Shown: positions 50,231-59,651, counted from the first letter of the stretch. The stretch is DNA of 64,000 nt from Prevotella sp. (GCA_017940545.1 JAGAYI010000059.1:27177-91176); one strand, 5' to 3'. Numbers and translations: made by a program. Notes: generated from the letters alone by a model not told the origin.

Positions 50231-51268
50231 ATGAGCATATTAATCAAGCCAAGCAACTATGAACGTCTGCTGGACATGAGACAGACGGAACAAGGTATCA
50301 AATTGATCAAGGAGTTTTTCCAGCAAAACATATCGACCGAGCTTCGGCTTCGCCGCGTGACAGCTCCGCTGTTTGTGCTTCAGGGTCTGGGTATCAACGA
50401 CGACCTGAACGGTGTGGAGCGTGCCGTGACGTTCCCCATCAAGGACTTGGGTGATGCGCGTGCCGAGGTGGTCCACTCGTTAGCCAAGTGGAAGCGTCTA
50501 AGTCTGGCTGAATACCAGATAGAGCCAGGCTATGGCATTTATACGGACATGAACGCCATTCGCGCCGACGAAGAATTGGACAACCTGCACTCGCTGTATG
50601 TTGACCAGTGGGACTGGGAAGCTGTCATTACGAAGGAGCAGCGCACCGTCAGTTTCCTGAAGAATGTGGTGGAGCGTATCTATGCTGCCATCCGGCGGAC
50701 GGAGTACCTGACGTGTGAGACGTACCCGCAAATCAAGCCTTTCCTTCCGGAGAAGATTACCTTTATTCACAGTGAGGAGCTGCTGCAGTTGTATCCTGAC
50801 ATGACGCCGAAGGAGCGCGAGGATGCCATCTGCAAGAAATATGGTGCCGTATTTATAATAGGTATTGGCGGCAGGCTGTCGAACGGAGAGAAGCACGATG
50901 GTCGTGCGCCTGACTACGACGACTGGACGACTGAGGGCGAGGGAGGCCAGAAGGGTCTGAATGGCGACATTCTGATATGGTACCCTATTCTGGAGCGTTC
51001 GTTCGAGCTGTCGTCGATGGGTATTCGCGTAGATAAGGAGAGTCTGCTGCGCCAGTTGAAGCTGGAGCATCAGGAGGAGCGCAAGCAGTTGTATTTCCAC
51101 CAGAAGCTGCTGAACGGCGAGCTGCCCCTGTCTATTGGCGGCGGTATCGGTCAGAGCCGCCTGTGCATGGTTATGCTGCACAAGGCTCACATCGGTGAGA
51201 TTCAGGCCAGCATCTGGCCCGACGACATGCGGAAGGAGTGTAAGGAGCTGGGAATGCCGCTGATATGA
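50231..51268 (+). CDS. asnA: Aspartate-ammonia ligase (asparagine synthetase A)
   Basis: 345 aa class II tRNA-synthetase-like enzyme making asparagine from aspartate, ammonia and ATP. LRLRRVTAPLFVLQGLGIND, AEVVHSLAKWKRLSLAEY, GIYTDMNAIRADEELDNLHS, YVDQWDWEAVI and the C-terminal GGGIGQSRLCMVMLHKAHIG are diagnostic stretches. Length agrees with AsnA (about 330-345 aa). Monocistronic with its own promoter; convergent with dnaX, leaving 22 bp between stops and no clear terminator. Confidence 0.97.
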   Translation: MSILIKPSNYERLLDMRQTEQGIKLIKEFFQQNISTELRLRRVTAPLFVLQGLGINDDLNGVERAVTFPIKDLGDARAEVVHSLAKWKRLSLAEYQIEPGYGIYTDMNAIRADEELDNLHSLYVDQWDWEAVITKEQRTVSFLKNVVERIYAAIRRTEYLTCETYPQIKPFLPEKITFIHSEELLQLYPDMTPKEREDAICKKYGAVFIIGIGGRLSNGEKHDGRAPDYDDWTTEGEGGQKGLNGDILIWYPILERSFELSSMGIRVDKESLLRQLKLEHQEERKQLYFHQKLLNGELPLSIGGGIGQSRLCMVMLHKAHIGEIQASIWPDDMRKECKELGMPLI

Positions 51269-51290
51269 AGAAGAAAGGACAGAAGATTAT

Positions 51291-53072
51291 TCAGGCCAGT
51301 TCCAGCTGGAATATTTCCCTCAGTTTTGCGACTGAGGGATTTTCTTTTTCCAGTGCCTCGAACTGTTCGCGGCGTGTCAGTACGTGTACCGGTTCCGAGC
51401 GTTCCACGACATGTACTGAGAACGTGATGCTGCTGTTGTGCAGGTGTAGTTTCAGAGTGTTGAGGATGCTTCCGTGAATCTGGTCTATCTGGTCCTTTGC
51501 CAGTTGGTTTTCCACTTCGAGTTCGACGGCGGGGAACTCTGCTATTTGCGGCTGCATGTTTTTCATGCGTGCAGCGAGTCCGCTGTACTTCTGAGGCATG
51601 CGGTTGCACATGGAAATCCACTGGAACTGCAGGTCTTGGTTGGTGAAGGGCTGGTTCTCGGCGGTGGTGGCGTTAGCTGCCGGTGTGTTGTCCCGGTTCT
51701 TTTCGCCCTTGTTCATCATGCGGTTCCACGAAAAGCCTAACTGCTGTTTCAGTCGTATTGAAGAATCTAATTTTCCTTTGTTGATGGGTGTTTTTGCTAC
51801 GTTAGCAGCCGGTGCGTCTTCCGTTTCCGTCTTTTTCAAGACGGAGACGGAAGGCGTATGACTCTCAGCCGCGGCTACCTGCGGGGCCACATTTTTCTTT
51901 GGCTGGGGTTGCTGTAGCAGGTGCTTGAACAGGGTTTTCAATCGCTTAGGGCGGCGCCCCGCGGCGGGCGTATCGTCGGGTTGCGTAATCTGCGCCACCT
52001 CAATGAGCGTCAGCTCGACGAGCAGCCGCTTGTTGCCCGACTGCTTGTAGTTGATGTCGCACTGGTTCATCAGTCGCAGGGCCTGGTATAGGAACCGCGT
52101 GTCGCACTTCGCGGCCTGCTGCTGGTAGCGTTCACGCTGCTGCTGACTGACTTCGAGCAGGGGCAGCGTGGCGGCATCCTTGGCCATGAGCACATTACGG
52201 ACGTGCTTGGCCAGCCCGCCAATGAGCAGTCCGCCGTCGAATCCCTTATTGATAATCGTATTGAGCAGCACCATGATGTCGCTCACTTTATTTTCCACCG
52301 CGAGGTCTATCAGCCGGAAGTAGTTGTCAGCGTCGAGCACGTTCAGGTCTTCAATGACCTTCTGATAGGTGATGTTTCCCTGGCAGAACGATGCCGCCTG
52401 GTCGAAGATGGACAGTGCGTCGCGCATGCCGCCGTCAGCCTTTTCGGCAATGACAGCGAGCGCCTGTTCTTCATACTGTATGTTCTCCTTCTGTGCCACG
52501 TACTTCAGGTGGTCGATGGTACCCTGTACGGTCATGCGTTCGAAGTCGTATATCTGGCACCTGCTGAGTATGGTGGGCAGAATCTTGTGCTTTTCCGTGG
52601 TGGCCAGTATGAAGATGACGTGTGCTGGCGGCTCCTCGAGTGTCTTGAGGAAGGCGTTGAATGCCGCCGTCGATAGCATGTGCACCTCGTCGATGATGAA
52701 CACCTTGTACTTTCCCACTTGTGGCGGAATGCGCGTCTGCTCCATGAGTGTCTTAATGTGCTCCACCGAGTTGTTGGATGCCGCGTCGAGTTCAAAGATG
52801 TTGAACGAGCGCTGCTCGTTGAAGGCCTGACAGCTCTCACACTGTCCGCAGGCCTCGCCGTCGGCCGTTGGTGTCAGGCAGTTGATGGCTTTTGCGAAAA
52901 TACGTGCGCAGGTGGTCTTTCCGACGCCTCGCGGTCCGCAGAAGAGGTAGGCATGTGCCAGCTTTCCGCTCTTCACGGCATTCTTCAGCGTTGTGGTCAG
53001 CGCTAACTGTCCCACCACGGAGTCGAATGTCATGGGCCTGTATTTTCGTGCCGAAACGATATACTCTTCCAT
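51291..53072 (-). CDS. dnaX: DNA polymerase III subunit gamma/tau
   Basis: 593 aa clamp-loader ATPase. The start is at ATG 53072 (MEEYIVSARKYRPMTFDSVV); the promoter -7 box (53101-53094) overlaps the longer upstream frame. Walker A HAYLFCGPRGVGKTTCARIF, four zinc cysteines (CLTPTADGEACGQCESC), Walker B KVFIIDEVHMLS and LATTEKHKILPTILSRCQIY are intact, followed by domain III (to about 370). A low-complexity Ala/Pro/Lys linker and a tau-like C-terminal domain lie at about 470-593. I did not find an obvious A-rich slippery site for programmed frameshifting. Confidence 0.95.
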   Translation of the reverse strand: MEEYIVSARKYRPMTFDSVVGQLALTTTLKNAVKSGKLAHAYLFCGPRGVGKTTCARIFAKAINCLTPTADGEACGQCESCQAFNEQRSFNIFELDAASNNSVEHIKTLMEQTRIPPQVGKYKVFIIDEVHMLSTAAFNAFLKTLEEPPAHVIFILATTEKHKILPTILSRCQIYDFERMTVQGTIDHLKYVAQKENIQYEEQALAVIAEKADGGMRDALSIFDQAASFCQGNITYQKVIEDLNVLDADNYFRLIDLAVENKVSDIMVLLNTIINKGFDGGLLIGGLAKHVRNVLMAKDAATLPLLEVSQQQRERYQQQAAKCDTRFLYQALRLMNQCDINYKQSGNKRLLVELTLIEVAQITQPDDTPAAGRRPKRLKTLFKHLLQQPQPKKNVAPQVAAAESHTPSVSVLKKTETEDAPAANVAKTPINKGKLDSSIRLKQQLGFSWNRMMNKGEKNRDNTPAANATTAENQPFTNQDLQFQWISMCNRMPQKYSGLAARMKNMQPQIAEFPAVELEVENQLAKDQIDQIHGSILNTLKLHLHNSSITFSVHVVERSEPVHVLTRREQFEALEKENPSVAKLREIFQLELA

Positions 53073-53093
53073 TGTTATGATGATTTTTGAGGG

Positions 53094-53101
53094 CAAAGGT
53101 A
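53094..53101 (-). promoter_or_regulatory. Promoter -7 box of dnaX
   Basis: Minus-strand TACCTTTG reading 53101 to 53094, 22 bases before the ATG. Confidence 0.6.
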
Positions 53102-53178
53102 CAAAAAAAATGGGCAGAAAACCAAGTAAATTTGGAAAAAATTTATGTGCAGAGGCCGACAATCTCGAAAATTTTACC

Positions 53179-53186
53179 TAAATTTG
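53179..53186 (+). promoter_or_regulatory. Promoter -7 box of the DivIC/FtsB operon
   Basis: TAAATTTG followed by GCAGCC, 86 bases before the ATG at 53272. Confidence 0.5.
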
Positions 53187-53271
53187 CAGCCGAATTGTCG
53201 GCCGGCCTGGTGCCAAGTGCAATGACACAATAACCAGTTGTAATACATATATAAAACAAGGGGGGACAACT

Positions 53272-53637
53272 ATGAAGAATTTTTTTAGGAAAATATGGCT
53301 TTTCATCAAGGCATCCACAGTATTGAAATATGCCGTGGTAGCCTTGGTTGCCGTCATCATCATTGGTTTTGTTGACGAGAACAGCATCTGGAACCACATG
53401 AAGAACAAGGAGACCATCAGCGAGTTAGAGAGCGAAATAGAGAAATACGACGCTGAGCACAAGGCCAACCAGTACAAAATAAGGCAGTTGGACAGAGACC
53501 CGAAGGCCATTGAGAAGATAGCCCGCGAGCGCTACTTCATGAAGGCTGACGACGAAGACATCTACGTGCTGGACGACGACGTTGAGCAATCATCCCCTAC
53601 CTCACAAGCAGACCTGAGCCATGAAACAGCTGAGTAA
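53272..53637 (+). CDS. FtsB/DivIC septum-formation protein
   Basis: 121 aa bitopic membrane protein. A short cytoplasmic start, one membrane segment at about residues 22-43 (KYAVVALVAVIIIGFVDEN) and a periplasmic coiled coil (ISELESEIEKYDAEHKANQY) are followed by the conserved DPKAIEKIARERYFMKADDE. This is the standard FtsB/DivIC layout; the protein works in the divisome with FtsL and FtsQ. It overlaps the next gene by 17 bp. Confidence 0.88.
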   Translation: MKNFFRKIWLFIKASTVLKYAVVALVAVIIIGFVDENSIWNHMKNKETISELESEIEKYDAEHKANQYKIRQLDRDPKAIEKIARERYFMKADDEDIYVLDDDVEQSSPTSQADLSHETAE

Positions 53638-54013
53638 GACGCAGAGCCTCATCTTCGCCACAGGAGGCATCCTCATGGTGGCGGGTGCCTTCATGGCCCT
53701 GTTCAGGGTGAGTTACGCCACGCTGTGCTTCGCCCCCGGTGTCGTCATGTTCGTCTCCATGCAGATGCTGCAGCGCTACGAGGGCCGCAACATCAACATA
53801 CGCCGCCTGCGCCGCTACATGCTGCTGAGCGACGTGCTGCTCATAGTCAGCGCCCTGCTGATGTATGCGTCCGACGGGAACCCGTTTCAGTTCGACCAGA
53901 TTACCTACGTGCAGTACATCGGCAACAACTGGGTGGTGGCCCTGCTCATAGCGGCGCTGCTGCAGCTCTACACCACCTTTCGCATCAGTAAAGAACTGGA
54001 AAAGGAATCTTGA
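53621..54013 (+). CDS. Small four-helix membrane protein
   Basis: 130 aa with four hydrophobic segments (about 10-30, 33-47, 65-85, 100-120), e.g. TGGILMVAGAFMALFRVSYA and VLLIVSALLMYASDGNPFQF. I do not recognise a named function; similar short proteins follow divIC in Bacteroidales. The 17-bp overlap with the DivIC-like gene implies co-translation, so a link to the envelope or division is possible. Confidence 0.7.
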   Translation: MKQLSKTQSLIFATGGILMVAGAFMALFRVSYATLCFAPGVVMFVSMQMLQRYEGRNINIRRLRRYMLLSDVLLIVSALLMYASDGNPFQFDQITYVQYIGNNWVVALLIAALLQLYTTFRISKELEKES

Positions 54014-54089
54014 TGGCAAAAAAACGCTAAAAGTTTGCGCAAATGTTTTAAATTGCGCAAATTTTTTTTCTTATTCCAATATAACGTAC

Positions 54090-54097
54090 TACTTTTG
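54090..54097 (+). promoter_or_regulatory. Promoter -7 box of the DUF4369 operon
   Basis: TACTTTTG followed by CTG, 23 bases before the ATG at 54121. Confidence 0.45.
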
Positions 54098-54120
54098 CTG
54101 AAAAGAACAAGACACATATC

Positions 54121-54918
54121 ATGTCAACAAGAAAAATACTGTATCTCACGGCTGCACTCGCAGCATTGACATCGTGCTCTACATCGTACCATGTGCAGGG
54201 CTCTTCCTCCATTTCCTCACTTGACGGCAGCAAACTCTATCTGAAAGCCATTAAGAACCAGGAACTGAAAAGCCTTGACTCGTGTGACGTGGTACACGGA
54301 AAGTTCCAGTTCAGCGGTGTGCTTGACACCGTGCGCATTGCCAGCCTCTTCATGGACGACGAGAGCATCATGCCCATTGTACTGGAAGAAGGTGAGATAA
54401 ACATTCAGATTGACCGCGCCAAGCAGACTGTTACCGGAACGGTGCTGAACGACAGCCTCTACCGCTTCATTGACAAGCACAACCAGTTGGACAACCGCAT
54501 GAACGAACTGGGACACAAGCAGAACCAGATGATTCTGGAGGGCATCGACGAGAACCAGATTATGCAGGAGGTGCAGGCAGAGGCCAACGAGATTGCTCAG
54601 GAGCGCGAGCAGCTGATGACCAACTCCATCATCGAGAACTTCGACAACGCCCTGGGGCCCTACCTCTTTGAGATGCTGACCAGCGTCTATCGCTATCCGG
54701 TGCTGACACCCCAGATAGAATACATCATGTCGAAGGCCACCAAGAAATTCAAGAAAGACCCCTACGTCAACGACTATTACACGACCGCCCAGGAGAACGA
54801 GAAGCGCATGCAGGGATTCGACGTTGACAGCACCTCTACACCGCAGCCCGTCCCGGAACACGTCCCGGCAGTAACCGACACGGCAGCAGCCTCGATTGTT
54901 AATGTCCCACAGGAATAA
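54121..54918 (+). CDS. DUF4369-type lipoprotein
   Basis: 265 aa with a lipoprotein signal (MSTRKILYLTAALAALTSC). Residues about 25-115 match the DUF4369 beta domain (GSKLYLKAIKNQELKSLDSC, VVHGKFQFSGVLDT, then MPIVLEEGEINIQIDRAKQ) often found before thioredoxin-like domains in Bacteroidales. Here no CxxC thioredoxin part follows; instead there is an alpha-helical, charged region (about 130-190) and a Pro-rich tail. It is followed 16 bp later by dihydroorotase, apparently in one operon. Function unknown. Confidence 0.78.
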   Translation: MSTRKILYLTAALAALTSCSTSYHVQGSSSISSLDGSKLYLKAIKNQELKSLDSCDVVHGKFQFSGVLDTVRIASLFMDDESIMPIVLEEGEINIQIDRAKQTVTGTVLNDSLYRFIDKHNQLDNRMNELGHKQNQMILEGIDENQIMQEVQAEANEIAQEREQLMTNSIIENFDNALGPYLFEMLTSVYRYPVLTPQIEYIMSKATKKFKKDPYVNDYYTTAQENEKRMQGFDVDSTSTPQPVPEHVPAVTDTAAASIVNVPQE

Positions 54919-54934
54919 CAGAACCGGATACTGA

Positions 54935-56287
54935 ATGAAAACAGCCATCGTAGGAGGGGTCATCGTCAACGAAGGACGCACCTTCGCCGGGTCAGTCATT
55001 GTTGAAGACGACCACATCGCAGACATCATAGAAGGACAGCAGCAGCCCGAAGCATCTTACGACCAAGTGAAAGATGCGTCGGGCTGTTACGTTCTGCCGG
55101 GCATCATCGACGACCATGTCCACTTCCGTGAGCCCGGCCTGACGGACAAGGCCGACATTGATACTGAAAGCCGTGCGGCAGCGGCCGGAGGCATCACCAG
55201 CTTCTTTGACATGCCCAACACCGTGCCGCAGACCACCACCCTGGAAGCACTCGAAGAGAAATTCTGTACGGCAGCCCGAAAGAGCCATGTCAACTACTCC
55301 TTCTTCTTCGGTGCCACCAACGACAACTACCCGCTGTTTCCGCAGCTGCCCGCCCACCGCATTCCCGGCATCAAGCTGTTCATGGGTTCCTCAACCGGCA
55401 ACATGCTGGTTGACCGCGACGAAGCGCTGGAGCACATCTTCGCTTCGGCAAAGCTCCCACTGATGGCTCATTGCGAAGACACCGCCATCATCGACCGTAA
55501 CATGACGGCCTTCCGTGAGCAGTTCGGCGACGACCCTGACGTCCGCCTGCACCCGCTCATCCGCTCTGAGGAGGCCTGCATGGCATCGACCGTGAAAGCC
55601 ATCCAACTGGCCGTCAGGCACGGTGCCCGTCTGCACATAGCCCATGTGACCACCGCCGAAGAGCTCCGCATGTTCACACCCGCCCCCCTCTCGCTGAGGA
55701 ACACCAGACCTTTGATTACCGCCGAGGCCACCGTCGGGCACCTGTATTTCTCGCTGACGGACTACCAGCGCTTAGGAGCCAGAATCAAGGTAAACCCCGC
55801 CATCAAGAACTTCCGCGACTGCCAGGCGCTGCGCGACGGACTGGCTGACGGACGGGTGACCGTCGTCGGCACCGACCATGCCCCCCACCTGCTGGAGCAG
55901 AAGCAAGGCGGCTGCGCCAAGGCTGCCTCGGGCATGCCCATGATACAGTTCTCGTTAGTCACCATGCTCGAACTGGTTGACGAAGGGGTACTGACCATCG
56001 AACGGTTAGTACAGCTGATGTGCCACAACCCGGCCCTGCTGTTTGGCGTGGAAAACCGCGGATTCCTGCGCAAGGGCTGCCAGGCCGACATCGTCATCGT
56101 CAGGCCACACAGCCCGTGGACAGTCACCAAGGACACGATTCAGAGCAAGTGCGGCTGGAGCCCCATGGAGGGGCACGAATACCAGTGGCGCGTGGAGCAG
56201 ACACTCTGCAACGGCCACACCGTCTATAGCAACGGGAAAGTAGATACCGACTACCTTGGCGAAGAAATAAGGTTTCAGCACACATGA
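54935..56287 (+). CDS. Dihydroorotase (or closely related cyclic amidohydrolase)
   Basis: 450 aa metal-dependent amidohydrolase, pyrimidine synthesis step 3. Metal ligands are in GIIDDHVHFREPGLTDKADI; SFFDMPNTVPQTTTLEALEE, HIAHVTTAEELRMF and GTDHAPHLLEQKQGG are the next conserved blocks, and AGLLFGVENRG-like (ALLFGVENRGFLRKGCQADI) closes the barrel. It belongs to the class I (PyrC-like, long) type. The gene overlaps the next one by ATGA, so both are translated together. Confidence 0.9.
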   Translation: MKTAIVGGVIVNEGRTFAGSVIVEDDHIADIIEGQQQPEASYDQVKDASGCYVLPGIIDDHVHFREPGLTDKADIDTESRAAAAGGITSFFDMPNTVPQTTTLEALEEKFCTAARKSHVNYSFFFGATNDNYPLFPQLPAHRIPGIKLFMGSSTGNMLVDRDEALEHIFASAKLPLMAHCEDTAIIDRNMTAFREQFGDDPDVRLHPLIRSEEACMASTVKAIQLAVRHGARLHIAHVTTAEELRMFTPAPLSLRNTRPLITAEATVGHLYFSLTDYQRLGARIKVNPAIKNFRDCQALRDGLADGRVTVVGTDHAPHLLEQKQGGCAKAASGMPMIQFSLVTMLELVDEGVLTIERLVQLMCHNPALLFGVENRGFLRKGCQADIVIVRPHSPWTVTKDTIQSKCGWSPMEGHEYQWRVEQTLCNGHTVYSNGKVDTDYLGEEIRFQHT

Positions 56288-57099
56288 AAATAGACTACCG
56301 CATCAGCGCCGTCAAGCCCTACATCAACTGGGACTACTTCTACTTTGCCTGGGGCGTGCACAACAAACCACAAGAGGAGAAACAGAGGCTGCGCGACGAG
56401 GCGGAGCGACTGTTGCAGAAACACGGCGGGCACTACCAGACCCACGCCCTCTTCCTGCTTCTGAATGCCAACAGCGACGGCGACGACATTCTGGCAGGCT
56501 ACCCGGGGCAAGGAGCCGAAGAGCGGCTGCGCCTGCCTTTCCTTCGACAGCAACACGGCGACATCTGCCTTTGTCTGGCCGACTTCATCCGTCCGCTGTC
56601 AGCAGGTATCGACGATCAGATGGGCATCTTTGCCGCCACAACAGACGAAGCGATGGTCAGCGACTTTGACCACGACCCCTACCTGAAGATGATGATGCAG
56701 CTGCTGGCCGACCGACTGGCAGAAGCCACGGCAGAACGGCTGCACAAGGAGGTGCGCCAGACCTACTGGGGATACGCCCCCGACGAGCACCTTTCCATAG
56801 ACGATCTGCACATGGAGAAATTTCAGGGCATCCGTCCTGCCGTGGGCTACCCCTCGCTGCCCGATGCCAGCTTCAACTTCCTGATTGACCGGCTGCTTCA
56901 CATGAACCAGATTGGCATCACGCTGACTGAAAACGGAGCCATGAAGCCCCACGCCAGCGTAAGCGGACTGATGATTGCCCACCCTGAGGCACGCTACTTC
57001 GACGTGGGGAAGATTGACGAACAGCAGCTTCATGACTATGCCCGCCGACGCGGTCTGCCCGTCGAGAAGATGCGGAAGTTTCTGCAAGGAAACGTGTGA
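56284..57099 (+). CDS. Stand-alone MetH reactivation (AdoMet-binding) domain protein
   Basis: 271 aa corresponding only to the C-terminal activation domain of cobalamin-dependent methionine synthase. KPYINWDYFYFAWGVH at the start, LLADRLAEATAERLHKEVRQ, GIRPAVGYPSLPDASFNFLI and NGAMKPHASVSGLMIAHPEA with RYF are the AdoMet-binding and conserved stretches of this domain. The Hcy, folate and cobalamin domains are absent, so MetH is split in this organism and the rest is encoded elsewhere. Translation is coupled to dihydroorotase through ATGA. Confidence 0.87.
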   Translation: MKIDYRISAVKPYINWDYFYFAWGVHNKPQEEKQRLRDEAERLLQKHGGHYQTHALFLLLNANSDGDDILAGYPGQGAEERLRLPFLRQQHGDICLCLADFIRPLSAGIDDQMGIFAATTDEAMVSDFDHDPYLKMMMQLLADRLAEATAERLHKEVRQTYWGYAPDEHLSIDDLHMEKFQGIRPAVGYPSLPDASFNFLIDRLLHMNQIGITLTENGAMKPHASVSGLMIAHPEARYFDVGKIDEQQLHDYARRRGLPVEKMRKFLQGNV

Positions 57100-57135
57100 G
57101 GGAAAAATTATAAAAATAAAAATTATATATTTAAG

Positions 57136-58101
57136 ATGTTTATAGCAAAATTTTCCACACCATTCACGCTCCTCCTGGGGTTCCTCGTTGTACCGTTGCT
57201 GGTTTTCTTCCTCTGCCGCTGGCTGTTGCCCAAGCGCTGGGGAAGAAAGATAGGGGCGGCCGGTGCCTGCGTGGTGTTCGGTCTCTTCGGCTACGGCCTT
57301 ACGTATGGTTTCGAGGAGTTTCATGTTAACCATATAACATACGAATCGTCCGACCTTCCTGAAGCGTTCGACGGCTACCGCATCGTTCATTTCTCCGATG
57401 CCCACTTGGGCTCTTACGCAGCCCGGCGGCAGTGGGTCATACAGCGGGTTGTTGACAGCATTCTGGCACAGAAGTCTGACATGATTGTCTTTACCGGCGA
57501 CCTGCAGAACGTGGTTCCTGCCGAGATACTGCCGTTTAAGGACATGCTCAGCCAACTGCATGCGCCCGATGGGGTCTATTCCATTCTGGGCAATCACGAC
57601 TACGATGTCTATCAGGATGCTGACGAGGCCACGAAGCGGGCCAACTGTCTGCTCACACAGGAATACGAGCGGCAATTAGGCTGGACGCTGCTCATGAACG
57701 AGAACCGCAGCATTCATCGCGGTGCCGACAGCATTGTGCTGGCCGGAATGGAGAACCGGGGCAACGTCAGCCGCATGCCCCGTCCCGGAAATCTTGCCAT
57801 GACCATGCAGGGTGTTGACACCGCGTCGTTTGTCGTCATGCTGCAGCACGACCCTTCAGCATGGTTTGAGAAGATTCTGCCCGAGAGCCACGCCCAGCTG
57901 ACGCTGAGCGGCCACACCCACGGCATGCAGTTCGGCATTGGCGGGTGGTCGCCCATGTCGCTGGTGAAAGAAGAATGGGGTGGCATGCTCTACCGTGGCA
58001 ACCGTGCCATGTACGTCTCTACGGGCATCGGCGGCCTCATTCCCTTCCGCTTAGGCATGCCGGGCGAGATTGCCGTTGTCACGCTGAAACGGAAACACTG
58101 A
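57136..58101 (+). CDS. Membrane-anchored metallophosphoesterase
   Basis: 321 aa. Two N-terminal hydrophobic segments (about 9-33 and 42-60) place the enzyme at the membrane. The calcineurin-like core has VHFSDAHLGSY (D-x-H), VFTGDLQNV (GD), ILGNHDYDVY (GNHD) and LSGHTHGMQFG (GHTH), all intact. Family members hydrolyse phosphodiesters such as UDP-diacylglucosamine or other lipids; the substrate is not known. It follows the MetH-domain gene after a 36-bp AT-rich gap. Confidence 0.88.
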   Translation: MFIAKFSTPFTLLLGFLVVPLLVFFLCRWLLPKRWGRKIGAAGACVVFGLFGYGLTYGFEEFHVNHITYESSDLPEAFDGYRIVHFSDAHLGSYAARRQWVIQRVVDSILAQKSDMIVFTGDLQNVVPAEILPFKDMLSQLHAPDGVYSILGNHDYDVYQDADEATKRANCLLTQEYERQLGWTLLMNENRSIHRGADSIVLAGMENRGNVSRMPRPGNLAMTMQGVDTASFVVMLQHDPSAWFEKILPESHAQLTLSGHTHGMQFGIGGWSPMSLVKEEWGGMLYRGNRAMYVSTGIGGLIPFRLGMPGEIAVVTLKRKH

Positions 58102-58108
58102 TTTTTTC

Positions 58109-58870
58109 TTACTGATCCGGGTTCTCCACATATCCCTGATACTGCTTGTCGAGTGCCGACATCACGCTGTCGTAAGCCTGACGTAGCGTTGCCTGCAGGT
58201 TTTCGGGACCTTGGCCAATGGGATAGATGGGCTGGTGAATGGTCAGCCGCAGCGGGTGCCAGTTGGCGAAGTGCCAGTCGCGGGTGCGCGGCATGATGTC
58301 GAACGAGCCATTGATGGTCAGCGGGACGACGGGCAGCTGCAACTCGTCGGCCAGCCAGAACGGGCCGCGACGGAACTCTCCCATGTGGCCCGTGAAAGTG
58401 CGTGAGCCCTCGGGAAACACCACCACGCTCATGCCCTTTTCCTTCAGTATTTCGCGTGCCGCGTCAATCGTCGCCTTGATTTTCTTGGGGCCGCGCTTAT
58501 CCACGAATATCTGGTGCGACTTTCTGCAGGCATAGCCCAGGAAGGGAATCTTGCCTAACTGGTGCTTCATCATCCACTTGAAGTTTCGGTCCAGGAACCC
58601 GTAAATCAGAAAGATGTCGAACGCTCCCTGATGGTTGGCCACAAAGACATACGACTGGTCTTTCTCCAGGTGTTCACGCCCCTCGACGGTGACGGGCAGC
58701 AGACAGACGCGGACGATGGCACGCGCCCACCAATGCCCCGGGTAGTAGCCCCAGAAGTGTCCGTTGCCGATGGTCGTGCCTATGCCCACGGCCATGGCCA
58801 AAAGGATGGTGTCCAGCACCAGAAACGGTACGACGACCAACAGCTGATAAATTCTGTAAAGGTATTTCAT
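58109..58870 (-). CDS. plsC: 1-acyl-glycerol-3-phosphate acyltransferase
   Basis: 253 aa membrane-associated acyltransferase of phospholipid synthesis. An N-terminal hydrophobic segment (YQLLVVVPFLVLDTILLAMA) is followed by the catalytic NHQGAFDIFLIYGF (H-x4-D), the acceptor motif VFPEGSRTFTGHMGEFRRGP and VVPLTINGS. Length and motif order fit PlsC. It is 28 bp downstream of a glycosyltransferase gene on the same strand and convergent with the metallophosphoesterase gene. Confidence 0.9.
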   Translation of the reverse strand: MKYLYRIYQLLVVVPFLVLDTILLAMAVGIGTTIGNGHFWGYYPGHWWARAIVRVCLLPVTVEGREHLEKDQSYVFVANHQGAFDIFLIYGFLDRNFKWMMKHQLGKIPFLGYACRKSHQIFVDKRGPKKIKATIDAAREILKEKGMSVVVFPEGSRTFTGHMGEFRRGPFWLADELQLPVVPLTINGSFDIMPRTRDWHFANWHPLRLTIHQPIYPIGQGPENLQATLRQAYDSVMSALDKQYQGYVENPDQ

Positions 58871-58898
58871 GATTTCCTAACGTTCACACTTCGCACGC

Positions 58899-59651
58899 TC
58901 AACCTTCCACGATTCTGGGGTACTGCCGTGTCCATCCGTCCATTCTGAGCTGCATGACGCCGAAGAATGCTTCGCCGAAGATGCCCGTATTCATCTTCGA
59001 CGTGCCTTCCCGGCGGTTGACGAAGACGACGGGAACCTCCTTGATGCGGAAGCCAATCTTGTAGGCGGTGTATTTCATTTCTATCTGGAAGGCATAGCCC
59101 TTGAAGCGAATCTTGTTCAGCTCGATGGTTTTCAGCACGCGGCGCCTGTAGCAGACGAAACCCGCCGTGGTGTCGTGAATGTTGACACCCGTAACCAGCT
59201 GCACATACTGCGAGGCAAAGTAGCTCATCAGCACGCGGCCCATGGGCCAGTTCACCACATTCACGCCGCTGACGTAACGGCTGCCGATGGCCACGTCGGC
59301 CTTTTCATCATGGCAGGCGTGGTAGAGCCGGGGCAGGTCGTTCGGGTCGTGGCTGAAGTCGGCATCCATCTCAAAGACGTAGTCGTAGCTGCGCTCCAGC
59401 GCCCACTTAAAGCCCTTGATGTAGGCGGTGCCCAACCCCATCTTGCCGCTGCGCTCCTCAATGAACAGGCGGTCGCCGAATTCCTCGCTGATGAGTCGCT
59501 TCACGATGGCAGCCGTTCCGTCGGGCGAACCGTCGTCAATCACTAAGATATGGAAACACTTGTCGAGTCCGAACACTGCCCGGATGATTTTTTCTATGTT
59601 CTCCTTCTCGTTATACGTCGGGATGATAATAAGGCTGTCGCTTTCGTGCAT
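58899..59651 (-). CDS. Polyprenol-phosphate mannosyltransferase-like GT2
   Basis: 250 aa GT2 enzyme of the DPM1 type, moving a sugar from a nucleotide donor to polyprenyl phosphate. IIIPTYNEKENIEKIIRAVF, VIDDGSPDGTAAIV, the metal-binding FEMDADFSHDPND, GSRYVSGVNVVNWP and the C-terminal VPVVFVNRREGTSKM are diagnostic. There are no C-terminal membrane segments, so it is the soluble or peripheral form. The lipid-linked sugar could feed protein or polysaccharide glycosylation. Promoter -7 box at 59680-59673 on the minus strand. Confidence 0.9.
   Translation of the reverse strand: MHESDSLIIIPTYNEKENIEKIIRAVFGLDKCFHILVIDDGSPDGTAAIVKRLISEEFGDRLFIEERSGKMGLGTAYIKGFKWALERSYDYVFEMDADFSHDPNDLPRLYHACHDEKADVAIGSRYVSGVNVVNWPMGRVLMSYFASQYVQLVTGVNIHDTTAGFVCYRRRVLKTIELNKIRFKGYAFQIEMKYTAYKIGFRIKEVPVVFVNRREGTSKMNTGIFGEAFFGVMQLRMDGWTRQYPRIVEG

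Noticed and set aside
51291-53072. Programmed frameshift in dnaX
   Set aside because: I found no convincing slippery run with a downstream stem in the expected region, so no short gamma form is claimed.
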